In this document: positions 1-10,267 of the stretch, piece after piece
Layout of the letters: each line of letters begins with the position of its first letter
Position numbering within the stretch: the first letter of the stretch is position 1
Assembly: GCA_965224065.1 (NCBI GenBank)
Contig: CBDCYF010000005.1
Coordinates: 434,001 to 498,000, forward strand
Source: JAOTZA01 sp965224065
Lineage (GTDB): Bacteria; Acidobacteriota; Thermoanaerobaculia; Multivoradales; JAHEKO01
Reading direction: 5' to 3'
DNA: 64,000 nt
Made by a program: the position numbers and the translations under genes
The notes under the pieces: generated by a model
The model's input: the letters and a program-made list of their open reading frames with translations, nothing else
What the model was told of the DNA's origin: nothing
Database searches by the model: none

Positions 1-226
1 GCACGGCGTCGGCGCCCGCCCGCTCGGCCCGTTCGAAGAGCTCGAGACAGGCCGACACGCCGGTCACGACTTTGCGCACTTCGGGGCGCCCTTCGACCTG
101 GAGGCCGTTGGGACAGGCGTCGGAGCCGCGGTCGACCTCGAGGAGCGAATTCAGATAGGCGGTCAGCGCGGTGAGTTCCACCACGCCGCCGCCTTTCCGA
201 TCATCCCGATCCCGCGGGTTGGCCAT
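1..226 (-). CDS. Nif3-like dinuclear metal centre protein, partial (N-terminal part only)
   Basis: Only the first 75 codons are in the window; the gene runs off the left edge. The readable N-terminus contains the family pattern LTAYLNSLLEV followed by CPNGLQVEG and VVTGVSACLELFERA, which is how Nif3/YbgI (DUF34) proteins begin. These proteins form hexameric rings with two metal ions per subunit; their cellular role is unsettled, despite an old 'GTP cyclohydrolase I type 2' label. The start is taken as the ATG at 226; a GTG about 14 codons further in is possible. The gene follows pnp by 28 bases on the same strand, so it is probably the tail of the translation operon. Confidence 0.8.
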   Translation of the reverse strand, partial: MANPRDRDDRKGGGVVELTALTAYLNSLLEVDRGSDACPNGLQVEGRPEVRKVVTGVSACLELFERAERAGADAV

Positions 227-254
227 CTCGGTCTGCGAGCCGGAAAACCCGGGA

Positions 255-2534
<2,280 letters not shown>

Positions 2535-2699
2535 TCTCCTACTACCTTCTACCTTCCTTCCGGAGCGGGCCGCCGAGGGCCTCGCGCGATCCGGTTCTGG
2601 CGCGATCTCCACCTGGACGGTGGGCGCGAATGAGTTCTCGGGCCGCCGGCTACCGGGTCGGAGCCCGGACCGCGATGTACGGCCTGAGAATTGAGTGGG

Positions 2700-2969
2700 T
2701 TATTTCCGGATACCGAGGCGCTCGATCAGGGAGCGGTATCTGTCGAAATCCCGTCGTTTGACGTAGTCGAGCAGACGCCGCCGCTGGCCGACCAGCCGCA
2801 GCAATCCGCGGCGGCTGTGGTGGTCCTTGCCGTGCACCTTGAAGTGCTCGGTGAGCTCCTGGATGCGCTTTGTGAGCAGAGCGACTTGGACCTCGGGGGA
2901 TCCGGTGTCGCGATCGTGGTGGCGAAAGGCCTGGATAGTTTCTGCCCTCGCCTCGCTGGTTTGTGTCAA
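2700..2969 (-). CDS. rpsO: 30S ribosomal protein S15
   Basis: An 89-residue protein with the S15 signature: TGSPEVQVALLTKRI, then LTEHFKVHGKDHHSRRGLL and a C-terminal RYRSLIERLGIRK. S15 binds 16S rRNA early in assembly of the 30S platform. The start codon is an unusual TTG at 2969, but it has a near-consensus AGGAGG eight bases upstream, so it is well supported. The gene sits between truB and pnp, the classic order. In other bacteria S15 can repress its own mRNA; no such structure was resolved here. Confidence 0.97.
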   Translation of the reverse strand: MTQTSEARAETIQAFRHHDRDTGSPEVQVALLTKRIQELTEHFKVHGKDHHSRRGLLRLVGQRRRLLDYVKRRDFDRYRSLIERLGIRK

Positions 2970-3082
2970 GACTCTTTCCTCCTACTGTTTTTCTCTCGGG
3001 CCGGATGGTAGCACAGAGTGGCGCGCTAAGCGACTGACAAAAAGGGGGTTGAGTGCCGTCCCAGCGGGGTCCGGACGGGCTG

Positions 3083-4006
3083 CTAGGGCCGAAAGACGAT
3101 CCGCGGCTGGATGACGCCGACCCCGCCCTGGCCGATGCGCTCGATCACCGATCCAACCGCGATCAACTGGCTCTGCCGGTTGATGACCTTGACCCAGTCA
3201 CCCTCTTCGCACTCGGTTTCCCGTACCAGGACTGTCTGGCCGTTGACCAGCCGGCGCTCCTGGCGGGCGTCGGCTCGAACCTCGAGAAAGGGCAAGGGGA
3301 TCGAGTCGAAGGGGACCCAGCCCTTCTCCAAGCCGCTGCCGTTTTCGCGATCGGCTTCGACCGCTCGGGCCAGGTCCTCGAGGCTCACCGAGTCGGAGAC
3401 GTCGAAGGGGCCGACTTCGAGCCTTCTGAGCGTCTCGAGATGCGCCCCCGGCCCGAGATCCCGGCCCAGATCGTGGGCCAGGCTGCGGACATAGGTCCCC
3501 GAGGAGCAGCCCAGGCGAAAGCCGATCCGGCCGCCTTCTAGATCTCCCAGCGGGCGAAAATCGAAAATGGTGATCCTCTTTGTGGATTCGGGAACCGGCT
3601 CGCCGCGGCGGGCCAGCTCGTAGTATTTGACGCCCTGCACCTTCTTGGCGCTGAACGGCGGCGCCGCCTGATCGAGCTCGCCCACGACGTCGGCCATCGC
3701 CTGCTCGACGGCCTGCTGGGTGAGACCCTCTAGCCCGGCTTCGGCTACGATCTCGCCGGCCGCGTCGTAGGTGTCGGTGGTGACGCCAAAGCGGATCGTG
3801 CCGCTGTAGACCTTGGGGGCGTTGATGAGAAAACGCGTCAGCCGTGTTGCCTTGCCGAGTGTCAGGACCAGCAGACCGGTAGCACCCGGATCGAGGGTGC
3901 CGCAATGCCCGATCTTCTTTTGTCGTACCAGCCGTCGGGCCCGCTGCACGACATCGTGCGAAGTGCAGCCCGGTTCCTTGTCGATCAGCAGCAGGCCGTT
4001 TCTCAT
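3083..4006 (-). CDS. truB: tRNA pseudouridine(55) synthase TruB
   Basis: A 307-residue enzyme that converts U55 of the tRNA T-loop to pseudouridine. The catalytic motif GHCGTLDPGATGLL, with the active-site Asp, is near residues 36-49; the N-terminal GLLLIDKEPGCTSHDVV is also typical. The C-terminus continues into a PUA-like region. Its start overlaps the stop of nrnA by four bases (ATGA), so the two are probably translationally coupled. It belongs to the rimP-nusA-infB-rbfA-truB-rpsO cluster conserved across bacteria. Confidence 0.96.
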   Translation of the reverse strand: MRNGLLLIDKEPGCTSHDVVQRARRLVRQKKIGHCGTLDPGATGLLVLTLGKATRLTRFLINAPKVYSGTIRFGVTTDTYDAAGEIVAEAGLEGLTQQAVEQAMADVVGELDQAAPPFSAKKVQGVKYYELARRGEPVPESTKRITIFDFRPLGDLEGGRIGFRLGCSSGTYVRSLAHDLGRDLGPGAHLETLRRLEVGPFDVSDSVSLEDLARAVEADRENGSGLEKGWVPFDSIPLPFLEVRADARQERRLVNGQTVLVRETECEEGDWVKVINRQSQLIAVGSVIERIGQGGVGVIQPRIVFRP

Positions 4007-4980
4007 GTCTCGAGCGCCTCGCTCAGCTCTGCCACTACCATTTCGAGCGTTCCGCGCAACGAGTCGGTGGAGAGAAAGCCGGCGGCGTTGCGGTGGCCGC
4101 CGCCGCCATGCCGTCGCGCCACCCGCTCGACGTCCACCCCGTCGCGGCTGCGCAGCGACACCTTGTAGCCTTCGGGGACCTCCCGCAGCAGAGCGGCTGC
4201 CTCGACGCCGGCGATCGAGCGCGGATGGTCGATAAGGCCTTCGGTGTCGCCGGAGGTCGCCCCCGCCTTCTCGATCATTTCCCGAGTGACCAGAGTCGTG
4301 GCGAGTCGTCCGCCAGCGTGGAGCTGGAGCGATGCCAACGACTCACCCAGCAGACGCACCGCGCCGAGCTGACGGTTCTCGTAGATCCAGGTCGAGACCC
4401 GTTGCGGCCGCGCCCCGGCCCGCACCAGGGCCGCCGCGGACTCGAAAGCCCGCTCGTCGGCGTTGTTGAAGCGAAAGCCGCCGGTGTCGGTCGATACGGC
4501 CAGAAACAAGGCGTCGGCGATCGTCTCGTTGAGAGTCACGCCCAGCCGCTCGGCCAGGGTGTGGATCATTTCTCCGAGAGCCGGGGCCGAGACGTCGACC
4601 CAGTTCACCTTGCCGTAGCTCGAGTTGCCCATGTGGTGGTCGATGTTGAGCAGCGGCAGTTTCTCGAGCTGGCTCTCGAGACCGGTGCGGTCGAGGGTGG
4701 GACACTCCAGGACGATTGCGGCATCGAACTCGTCGGGAAAGCCTCGGGGTGGCTCGGTCCCGGCGTGGATGCGATTCGTTCCGGGGAGTGGCTCGTACCG
4801 GCTGGGGGTGGCGTCGCGGTTCCAGAAAACCGACGACTTGCCGAGCCTCCGGAGAAGGCCGCCCAGCCCGATCCCCGAGCCGATCGAGTCGCCGTCGGGG
4901 TTCAGGTGGCCGGTCAAGACAAAGCGTTGAGCCGCGTCGATCTCGTTGAGGAGGGCTTCAGGGACGTCGATCTTCGTCAT
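4003..4980 (-). CDS. nrnA: DHH/DHHA1 phosphoesterase, NrnA-type oligoribonuclease / pAp phosphatase
   Basis: A 325-residue DHH-superfamily phosphoesterase. The N-terminal domain has GHLNPDGDSIGSG and the diagnostic NIDHHMGNSSYG; the C-terminal DHHA1 domain has GGGHRNAAGF. Members degrade short RNA oligonucleotides ('nanoRNA') and dephosphorylate pAp in bacteria lacking Orn. The start is taken as the ATG at 4980, giving MTKIDVPEALLNEI; the frame is open further upstream but runs into rbfA. It overlaps rbfA upstream and truB downstream. Clustering with rbfA and truB is common in bacteria that use NrnA. It would complete the decay begun by PNPase and RNase R. Confidence 0.9.
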   Translation of the reverse strand: MTKIDVPEALLNEIDAAQRFVLTGHLNPDGDSIGSGIGLGGLLRRLGKSSVFWNRDATPSRYEPLPGTNRIHAGTEPPRGFPDEFDAAIVLECPTLDRTGLESQLEKLPLLNIDHHMGNSSYGKVNWVDVSAPALGEMIHTLAERLGVTLNETIADALFLAVSTDTGGFRFNNADERAFESAAALVRAGARPQRVSTWIYENRQLGAVRLLGESLASLQLHAGGRLATTLVTREMIEKAGATSGDTEGLIDHPRSIAGVEAAALLREVPEGYKVSLRSRDGVDVERVARRHGGGGHRNAAGFLSTDSLRGTLEMVVAELSEALET

Positions 4981-5314
4981 GCAGGGACTCCAGAAGGCGC
5001 TCGATACGGTCGCTGTGCTCGGCGCCGCGGTCGAGCTCGAAGACGAGCTCGGGGAGGTATTTGAGATGGTTGGCCCTCTTGGCGAGCCGGGCGCGGACAA
5101 AGCCGGACGCTTTGCGCAGAGCAGCCAGCGCTTCCCGTCGGTCCGACTCCTCGCCAAAGAGCGAGATCCGCACGAGCGCGTGACGCAGATCCGGGCTCAC
5201 GTCCACGTCGGTAACCGTGGCCAGACCGACCCGGGGGTCGCGCACCTCGTGGCGCAGCACTTCGGAGATCTCCAGGCGCAGCAGGTCGGAGACCCGATCC
5301 AACCGGCGGCTCAC
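4958..5314 (-). CDS. rbfA: 30S ribosome-binding factor RbfA
   Basis: A 118-residue KH-fold protein needed for late maturation of the 30S subunit and processing of the 16S rRNA 5' end. Recognisable pieces are RVSDLLRLEISEVL, DPRVGLATVTDVDVSPDL and the helix ending VRARLAKRANHLKYLPELVFELD. The GTG at 5314 overlaps the upstream stop codon as GTGA, giving the usual family length; an ATG ten codons earlier is possible but would overlap the previous gene by 34 bases. The 3' end overlaps nrnA by 23 bases. Confidence 0.94.
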   Translation of the reverse strand: MSRRLDRVSDLLRLEISEVLRHEVRDPRVGLATVTDVDVSPDLRHALVRISLFGEESDRREALAALRKASGFVRARLAKRANHLKYLPELVFELDRGAEHSDRIERLLESLHDEDRRP

Positions 5315-5604
5315 GGCAGGCTCTCCACAAAGTCCGTTTCCCATTGGCTCAGGATGGCCTCCGGGGGGCTCTCGAAGATCGAGCGCACGTCGCCCAACAG
5401 CTTCTCGGCGCGGTTTTGCTCACCACAGACCAGCGCGATCCCCAATCGGGAGCGCTGATGCAGATCGTGAAAGTCGGTCTCGGCGACCGATACGCGGTAG
5501 CGGGACCAGGTTCGGTCGATCAGGCTCTTCACCACTTTTCTCTTTTCTTTCAAGCTGCGCGCACCGGGAATGTGGATTTCGGCGATCGCGATCCCGACGA
5601 CCAT
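5311..5604 (-). CDS. ylxP: DUF503 / YlxP-like protein
   Basis: A 97-residue small protein of the DUF503 family, recognised from its start (MVVGIAIAEIHIPGARSLKEKR) and the following KSLIDRTWSRYRVSVAET. The family sits between infB and rbfA in many Gram-positive and acidobacterial genomes, as here; a role in ribosome assembly or RNA binding is suspected from this context but is not established. Its stop overlaps the rbfA start by four bases. YlxR and YlxQ, often present in this operon, are absent. Confidence 0.88.
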   Translation of the reverse strand: MVVGIAIAEIHIPGARSLKEKRKVVKSLIDRTWSRYRVSVAETDFHDLHQRSRLGIALVCGEQNRAEKLLGDVRSIFESPPEAILSQWETDFVESLP

Positions 5605-5669
5605 GATGAGAGCGGAGCGGGGAAGTTGTGTCGCGACCGGCTCTGTGAGCCCAGTCGCGGTAGTTGTCG

Positions 5670-7973
5670 CTAAAGGGCGGGAGCCACTTCTTCGCGCACA
5701 AACGCTTCGATGAAGTCTCCCGGTTTGACGTCCTGAAATCGCTCGAGCCGGATGCCGCAGTCAAAACCGGTGCGGACCTCGGACACGTCCTCTTTGAACC
5801 GGCGCAACGATCCGATCGTGCCCTCGTGGATGACCACGCTGTCACGGATCAACCGTACGGTGGCCGAGCGGGGGATGCTCCCTTCAACCACGTGACATCC
5901 GGCCACGGTGCCGATCTTCGGCACGCCAAAGATCTCGCGCACCTCGGCACGGCCGGCAGCGACTTCCTTGAAGGTCGGCTCGAGCAGACCCGTCATGGCG
6001 TTGCGGAGCTCTTCGTTGAGCTCGTAGATCACGGTGTGCAAGCGTATGTCGACGTCTTCGCGCTCGGCAAGGGCCACCGCGTTGCGCTCGGGCCGGACAT
6101 TGAAGCCGACAATGATGGCGTTCGATGCCGAGGCCAGCAGCACGTCGTTGGCCGTCACCGCGCCGACACCGGCGTGGAGGATGCCGATCTTGACCTTGTC
6201 GGTCGGGAGCTTTTGCAGGGTGTCGGTCAAGACCTCGACCGAGCCCTGGACGTCCGCCTTGAGGACGATGGGAAGCTCCTTGAGCTCGCCTTCCTGGATC
6301 TGCTCGAAGAGCTGGTCCAGGGAGATTTTGGTCGCCGCCGGCGCCAGCTCGCGCTGCCGCAGCTCTTGCTGCCGCAGTTCCGCGATCCCCCGGGCCTTGG
6401 ATTCCTCCTCGACGACCTGAAAGACGTCGCCCGCCTCGGGAACCGAATCAAAGCCGGTGACCTCGACCGGGGTCGCCGGCGTCGCTGTTTCGACCCGCTG
6501 ACCGTGGTCGTCAAACAGCGAGCGGACCTTGCCCCAGGTGGAGCCGGAGACAAAGACGTCGCCGATCTCGAGGCTGCCGTCCTGGACCAGCACGGTGGCG
6601 ACGATTCCGTGGCGCGCTTCTTTGCGCGCTTCGAGCACCACACCCTGCGCGGGCAACGCCGGGTCGGCCTTGAGCTCCAGGAGATCGGCGGTCAGGAGCA
6701 GCATCTCGAGCAGTTGCTCGACGCCTTCGTTCTTGAGAGCGGACAACGGGACCGCGACGGTCTCGCCGCCCCATTCCTCGACTGCCACTCCGTGGTCGGC
6801 AAGCTCTTTCTTGACCCGATCCGGGCTGACTCCCGGCTTGTCCATCTTGTTGATAGCCACGACGATCGGCACCGAAGCCGCCTTGGCGTGGTTGATCGCC
6901 TCGATCGTCTGCGGCATGACACCGTCGTCGGCGGCTACGACAAGCACCACCAGGTCGGTGACCTTGGAGCCACGGGCCCGCATGAGGGTGAAGGCCTCGT
7001 GGCCCGGGGTATCGAGAAAGACGATCTTCCGGCCCCCGACCTCGGCTTCGTATGCGCCGATGTGCTGGGTAATGCCACCAAACTCGCTTTCGGTGACCTT
7101 TGAGGAGCGGATGGTGTCGAGAAGGGTGGTCTTTCCGTGGTCGACATGTCCCATGATGGTGACCACCGGGGGCCGCTCGACCCTTTCCCCTCCACCGTGC
7201 TCTTCGCCGACCTGGAGCTGGATCTCTTCTTCGAAGCTCACTGCCATGGCCTCGACCCCGAGCTCTTCGGCGATCCGGACCGCGTCGTCCGGGTCCAGCA
7301 CGTGGTTGATGGTGGCCATCATCCCCTGTTGGAAGAGGTGCTGGATCAAGTCCTTGGACTTTACGTTCAACTTCTCGGCGAACTCCCGGACGGTCATTCC
7401 CTCAGTGACCGTGATCGGACCTTCGGGCGCGCCGTCCCGAAAGGCTACCGTTTGCGCAGCCTTCTCCTGGCGTCGTCTTTCCAGCCGCCTCTGGCCGCGC
7501 GCGGAGGCGGCATCCTCGACCACGCCGGTTGGCGGGGCCCCCGTGGCGGCCGTCTCGGTCTTGACCTGCGCGGTCGAAGCCTCGGCCGTACCGGCCGCCT
7601 TGGCGTCTCCGTCGGCCGGTTTTGCGGTCGCCGCCTCTTTTTTAGGGGCTTCGGTGCTGGGGATGGTCTTGATGCGCTGTTCGACGCGGTGGATCATCCG
7701 GCGCCGGCCCGGCCGTTGGGGGCCGGTGGGCATCCGCCGTGTCGGCGGCCGGCGGCGCGGTGGGGGAGCGGTGGCCTTGGATTCCTGATCGCGGAGGATG
7801 ACCTCGTGGGGGTGTTGCAGAGCCTTGCCCTCGAGGACCGCCTTGATGATGTCGGCGTCGATCATGGGGTTCTTCTCGTCCAGCCGCACGCCGATGGACT
7901 TGAGCTTGAAAAGAAGGTCCTGCTCGGCGAGGCCCATCATCTTGGCCAGTTGTTCGACTGCGATCTTGCTCAT
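5670..7973 (-). CDS. infB: Translation initiation factor IF-2
   Basis: A 767-residue initiation GTPase that places fMet-tRNA on the 30S P site and promotes subunit joining. The N-terminus carries an IF2-N domain (VEQLAKMMGL...), then a low-complexity Arg/Pro/Ala linker around residues 65-170, then a second IF2-N domain (TVREFAEKLNVKSKDLIQHL). The G domain has GHVDHGKTT (G1), DTPGHEAF (G3) and NKMD (G4), followed by the beta-barrel and C-terminal tRNA-binding domains. It lies 29 bases after nusA and 65 before ylxP in the same operon. Confidence 0.97.
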   Translation of the reverse strand: MSKIAVEQLAKMMGLAEQDLLFKLKSIGVRLDEKNPMIDADIIKAVLEGKALQHPHEVILRDQESKATAPPPRRRPPTRRMPTGPQRPGRRRMIHRVEQRIKTIPSTEAPKKEAATAKPADGDAKAAGTAEASTAQVKTETAATGAPPTGVVEDAASARGQRRLERRRQEKAAQTVAFRDGAPEGPITVTEGMTVREFAEKLNVKSKDLIQHLFQQGMMATINHVLDPDDAVRIAEELGVEAMAVSFEEEIQLQVGEEHGGGERVERPPVVTIMGHVDHGKTTLLDTIRSSKVTESEFGGITQHIGAYEAEVGGRKIVFLDTPGHEAFTLMRARGSKVTDLVVLVVAADDGVMPQTIEAINHAKAASVPIVVAINKMDKPGVSPDRVKKELADHGVAVEEWGGETVAVPLSALKNEGVEQLLEMLLLTADLLELKADPALPAQGVVLEARKEARHGIVATVLVQDGSLEIGDVFVSGSTWGKVRSLFDDHGQRVETATPATPVEVTGFDSVPEAGDVFQVVEEESKARGIAELRQQELRQRELAPAATKISLDQLFEQIQEGELKELPIVLKADVQGSVEVLTDTLQKLPTDKVKIGILHAGVGAVTANDVLLASASNAIIVGFNVRPERNAVALAEREDVDIRLHTVIYELNEELRNAMTGLLEPTFKEVAAGRAEVREIFGVPKIGTVAGCHVVEGSIPRSATVRLIRDSVVIHEGTIGSLRRFKEDVSEVRTGFDCGIRLERFQDVKPGDFIEAFVREEVAPAL

Positions 7974-8002
7974 CGGGAGGCTTCCTACTCGCTCGGGCGA
8001 CG

Positions 8003-9520
8003 TTATTCTTCCTCACCCGAACCGTCGAGGGCGGTGTCTTCCTGACTGTCCGTCTGAGGGTCCGCCGCCGGAGCATCGGACGAGTCCTCCACCGCCGGAC
8101 TCTCGCTGTCCTTGAAGGCTTGGCTCAGCGCCGCCAGGAAGTCGGTGTCGTCCATCGTCTCGGTCTCGCCCTTGGCTGCCGAGAAGGCGTCGTCTTCTTC
8201 GGCCGTCTCCCCAAACTGGCCGGCCCATTCGAGGATGGCCCTGGCGGTCTTGGGTCCGACACCCTCTATCTGCTCGAGCTGCTCCGGCTGGGCGGCGAGC
8301 AGGGTCCCGAGCTCACCAAAGCCGGCTTCGGTCAGGGCCGTCGCGGTCATCGCGCCGACGCCCGGTGCGTTGGCGATATCGAACTCCGGCTTGGCGCCCG
8401 ACGCGTCTTCCTCCTCGGCCATCGCCGTCTGGAGCATCTGCGCCAGCGCATCGGCCACCTCGCCCTTGACGTCCGTTTCGCTCTTGATGTCGATTCGGGC
8501 GTTCAAGAGCTGAGACGCCAGCCGAACATTCTGGCCTCGCTTGCCGATGGCGAGCGAGAGCTGCTCGTCCTCGACGATGACGTCGAGGTGGGGCTCCTCT
8601 CCCGGATGAGTGACCGAGACGCGAGTGATCCTTGCCGGCGCCAGCGCGCTCTGGGCGAATGTCACCAGGTCGTCGGAGTGCTCGATGATGTCGATCTTCT
8701 CGCCCCGCAGCTCGCGGATGATCGACTGCACACGCGAGCCCTTCATGCCCACGCACGCGCCCACCGGGTCGACGTCTCGCTCGCGACTAAAAACTGCGAC
8801 CTTGGCGCGTTCGCCCGGCGCCCGCACCGCCGCCTTGATCTGCACTGTGCCGTCGTAGATCTCGGGCACCTCCATCTCGAAGAGCTTGGCCAGCAACCGC
8901 GGATCGGTGCGCGAGAGAATGATCTGCGGTCCCTTGGGCTGTTTGTGAACGTCGATGATCACCGCCCGAATGCGCTCTCCCTGGCTGTAGCGCTCGTGGC
9001 GCGCCTGCTCGCTGCGTGGAACGGCGGCCTCTGTCCTTCCGAGGTCGACCACGATGTCGCCGCGCTCGAACCGCTTGACGGTGCCATTGACCACGTCACC
9101 CACACGGTCGATGAACTCGTTGTAGACCTTCTCCCGTTCGGCTTCCCGCACCCGCTGGTAAAGCACCTGTTTGGCCGACTGGGCGGCGATTCTGCCCAGC
9201 CCTTCGGTCGAGATCGGGATGTGGATCTCCTCGCCGACCTCGGCGTCGGCCTTCTCCTCGCGGGCTTCCTCGAGGGTCCATTCGGCGTGGGGGTCCTCGA
9301 CCTCCTCGACCACCTGTTTGACGATAAAGGCGTCAAAGGTACCGGTCTGACGGTCCAGGGTCGAGCGGACGGGGGCCTTGATGCGATGCTGTTTCTTGGC
9401 GGCCGACGCCATGGCGTCTTCGAGCGCCAGGATCCAGCGGTCGACATCGATATCCTTCTCGCGCGAAACCTGCTCCAGGACTTCGTTGAGATTGAATTCA
9501 GGGGTCTGTGTCTGGGCCAT
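8003..9520 (-). CDS. nusA: Transcription termination/antitermination factor NusA
   Basis: A 505-residue RNA polymerase-binding factor. It has an N-terminal polymerase-binding domain, an S1 domain near residues 130-200 (VNGTVKRFERGDIVVDLGRTEAAVPRSEQ region), tandem KH domains including VGACVGMKGSRVQSIIREL and LAIGKRGQNVRLASQLL, and a C-terminal helix-hairpin-helix region (LEQIEGVGPKTARAIL) followed by an acidic tail of about 60 residues. NusA modulates pausing, termination and rrn antitermination. A terminator-like hairpin in the leader of this operon suggests that transcription of nusA may itself be controlled by termination. Confidence 0.97.
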   Translation of the reverse strand: MAQTQTPEFNLNEVLEQVSREKDIDVDRWILALEDAMASAAKKQHRIKAPVRSTLDRQTGTFDAFIVKQVVEEVEDPHAEWTLEEAREEKADAEVGEEIHIPISTEGLGRIAAQSAKQVLYQRVREAEREKVYNEFIDRVGDVVNGTVKRFERGDIVVDLGRTEAAVPRSEQARHERYSQGERIRAVIIDVHKQPKGPQIILSRTDPRLLAKLFEMEVPEIYDGTVQIKAAVRAPGERAKVAVFSRERDVDPVGACVGMKGSRVQSIIRELRGEKIDIIEHSDDLVTFAQSALAPARITRVSVTHPGEEPHLDVIVEDEQLSLAIGKRGQNVRLASQLLNARIDIKSETDVKGEVADALAQMLQTAMAEEEDASGAKPEFDIANAPGVGAMTATALTEAGFGELGTLLAAQPEQLEQIEGVGPKTARAILEWAGQFGETAEEDDAFSAAKGETETMDDTDFLAALSQAFKDSESPAVEDSSDAPAADPQTDSQEDTALDGSGEEE

Positions 9521-9542
9521 TTTTTCGGTTCTCTCTGGGTCT

Positions 9543-10010
9543 CTAGATTTCGGGGACGAGCCGGGTGCGCACGATCTTCGGCAGGGGAATCTCGAGACGC
9601 TCGGTGTCTGTTTCCAGCTCGATAAAGCGCTGGTCTTCGGGATCGAGGTGTGCCGCGGCGAGCCGGCCGACCGCCGTCTGTTTGTGCTCCCGGCGTCCGT
9701 TCCTCCACGTCACACGAACGTCCCGACCCGCGAACCGCTGGTAGTCGCTCTCGCGGTAGAACTCACGGTCGAGCCCGGGCGAGGTGACCTCCAGCGAGTA
9801 GCGGGCCGGTCCAAAATCCTCCACATCGAGCAGCGCCGAGACCTCGCGCGACACTCGCGCACAGTCTTCGACGTCGATCCCGGCCTCCCGATCGATGACC
9901 AGTCTCAGGGTTCCGCTCCGGAAACGCGCGTCCAGCAGCTCACAGCCGCAACGCGCCGCGATTGCGGAGAATTCCTCCACCAGGGGAGCCGTCAAGAGAT
10001 CATCGGTCAT
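9543..10010 (-). CDS. rimP: Ribosome maturation factor RimP
   Basis: A 155-residue protein that helps assemble the 30S subunit. The family pattern is visible in DARFRSGTLRLVIDREAGIDVEDCARVSRE and YSLEVTSPGLDREF. The start is taken as the ATG at 10010 (MTDDLLTAP); a GTG at 10025 in frame, which has a GGGTGAAA sequence just before it, would add five residues and cannot be excluded. It is the first gene of the rimP-nusA-infB operon, and a terminator-like hairpin sits just upstream. Confidence 0.94.
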   Translation of the reverse strand: MTDDLLTAPLVEEFSAIAARCGCELLDARFRSGTLRLVIDREAGIDVEDCARVSREVSALLDVEDFGPARYSLEVTSPGLDREFYRESDYQRFAGRDVRVTWRNGRREHKQTAVGRLAAAHLDPEDQRFIELETDTERLEIPLPKIVRTRLVPEI

Positions 10011-10042
10011 AGTAAACGCAAGCACACTTTCACCCGGGCAAC

Positions 10043-10068
10043 AAAAAAAGTGGGCTCACAGCCCACTT
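10043..10068 (-). terminator. Intrinsic terminator hairpin in the rimP-nusA leader (candidate attenuator)
   Basis: Read on the minus strand, a perfect 9-bp stem (AAGTGGGCT with AGCCCACTT, loop GTG) is followed at once by a run of seven T, two of them in the stem. It lies between the promoter at 10099-10128 and rimP. This is what an intrinsic terminator looks like, yet it precedes the operon rather than ending it. The early leader base GGCTCAC (10087-10093) is complementary to GTGAGCC (10053-10059), made of the loop and the 3' arm, so a competing antiterminator fold is possible. Confidence 0.75.
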
Positions 10069-10098
10069 CTTTCGTCGCCAGGCAACGTGAGCCATGCC

Positions 10099-10128
10099 AT
10101 TATATGAGAAGCCCCGTCGGGGGTTCAA
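10099..10128 (-). promoter_or_regulatory. Sigma70-type promoter of the rimP-nusA-infB operon
   Basis: On the minus strand a perfect -10 box TATAAT (10099-10104) is preceded by TTGAAC (10123-10128) with an 18-bp spacer. Transcription would start near 10092, giving a leader of about 80 bases that includes the terminator-like hairpin at 10043-10068. Confidence 0.75.
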
Positions 10129-10150
10129 CCGTCGACGAGGCCCTGAGCCC

Positions 10151-10169
10151 CGCTGCCAAATTGGCAGCG
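10151..10169. promoter_or_regulatory. 19-bp palindrome between rimP promoter and degP
   Basis: CGCTGCCAA-A-TTGGCAGCG has perfect 9-bp arms around one central base. It lies upstream of the rimP promoter on one side and about 100 bases before degP on the other. It has no T-run on either strand, so it looks more like a protein operator than a terminator. No known consensus was recognised. Confidence 0.5.
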
Positions 10170-10267
10170 GAGCCCCGAGACCGGTGGCCCCGGCCGGGCA
10201 CCCGAGATGGCAGGACTCTTGCTTTGTCTCGACGCCGGTGGTGGAAGGAAAGGAGAACGGGAGAACG

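Noticed and set aside
2970..3082. Possible terminator between truB and rpsO.
   Set aside because: A 6-bp stem exists but the T-run is about ten bases away, so it is not convincing.
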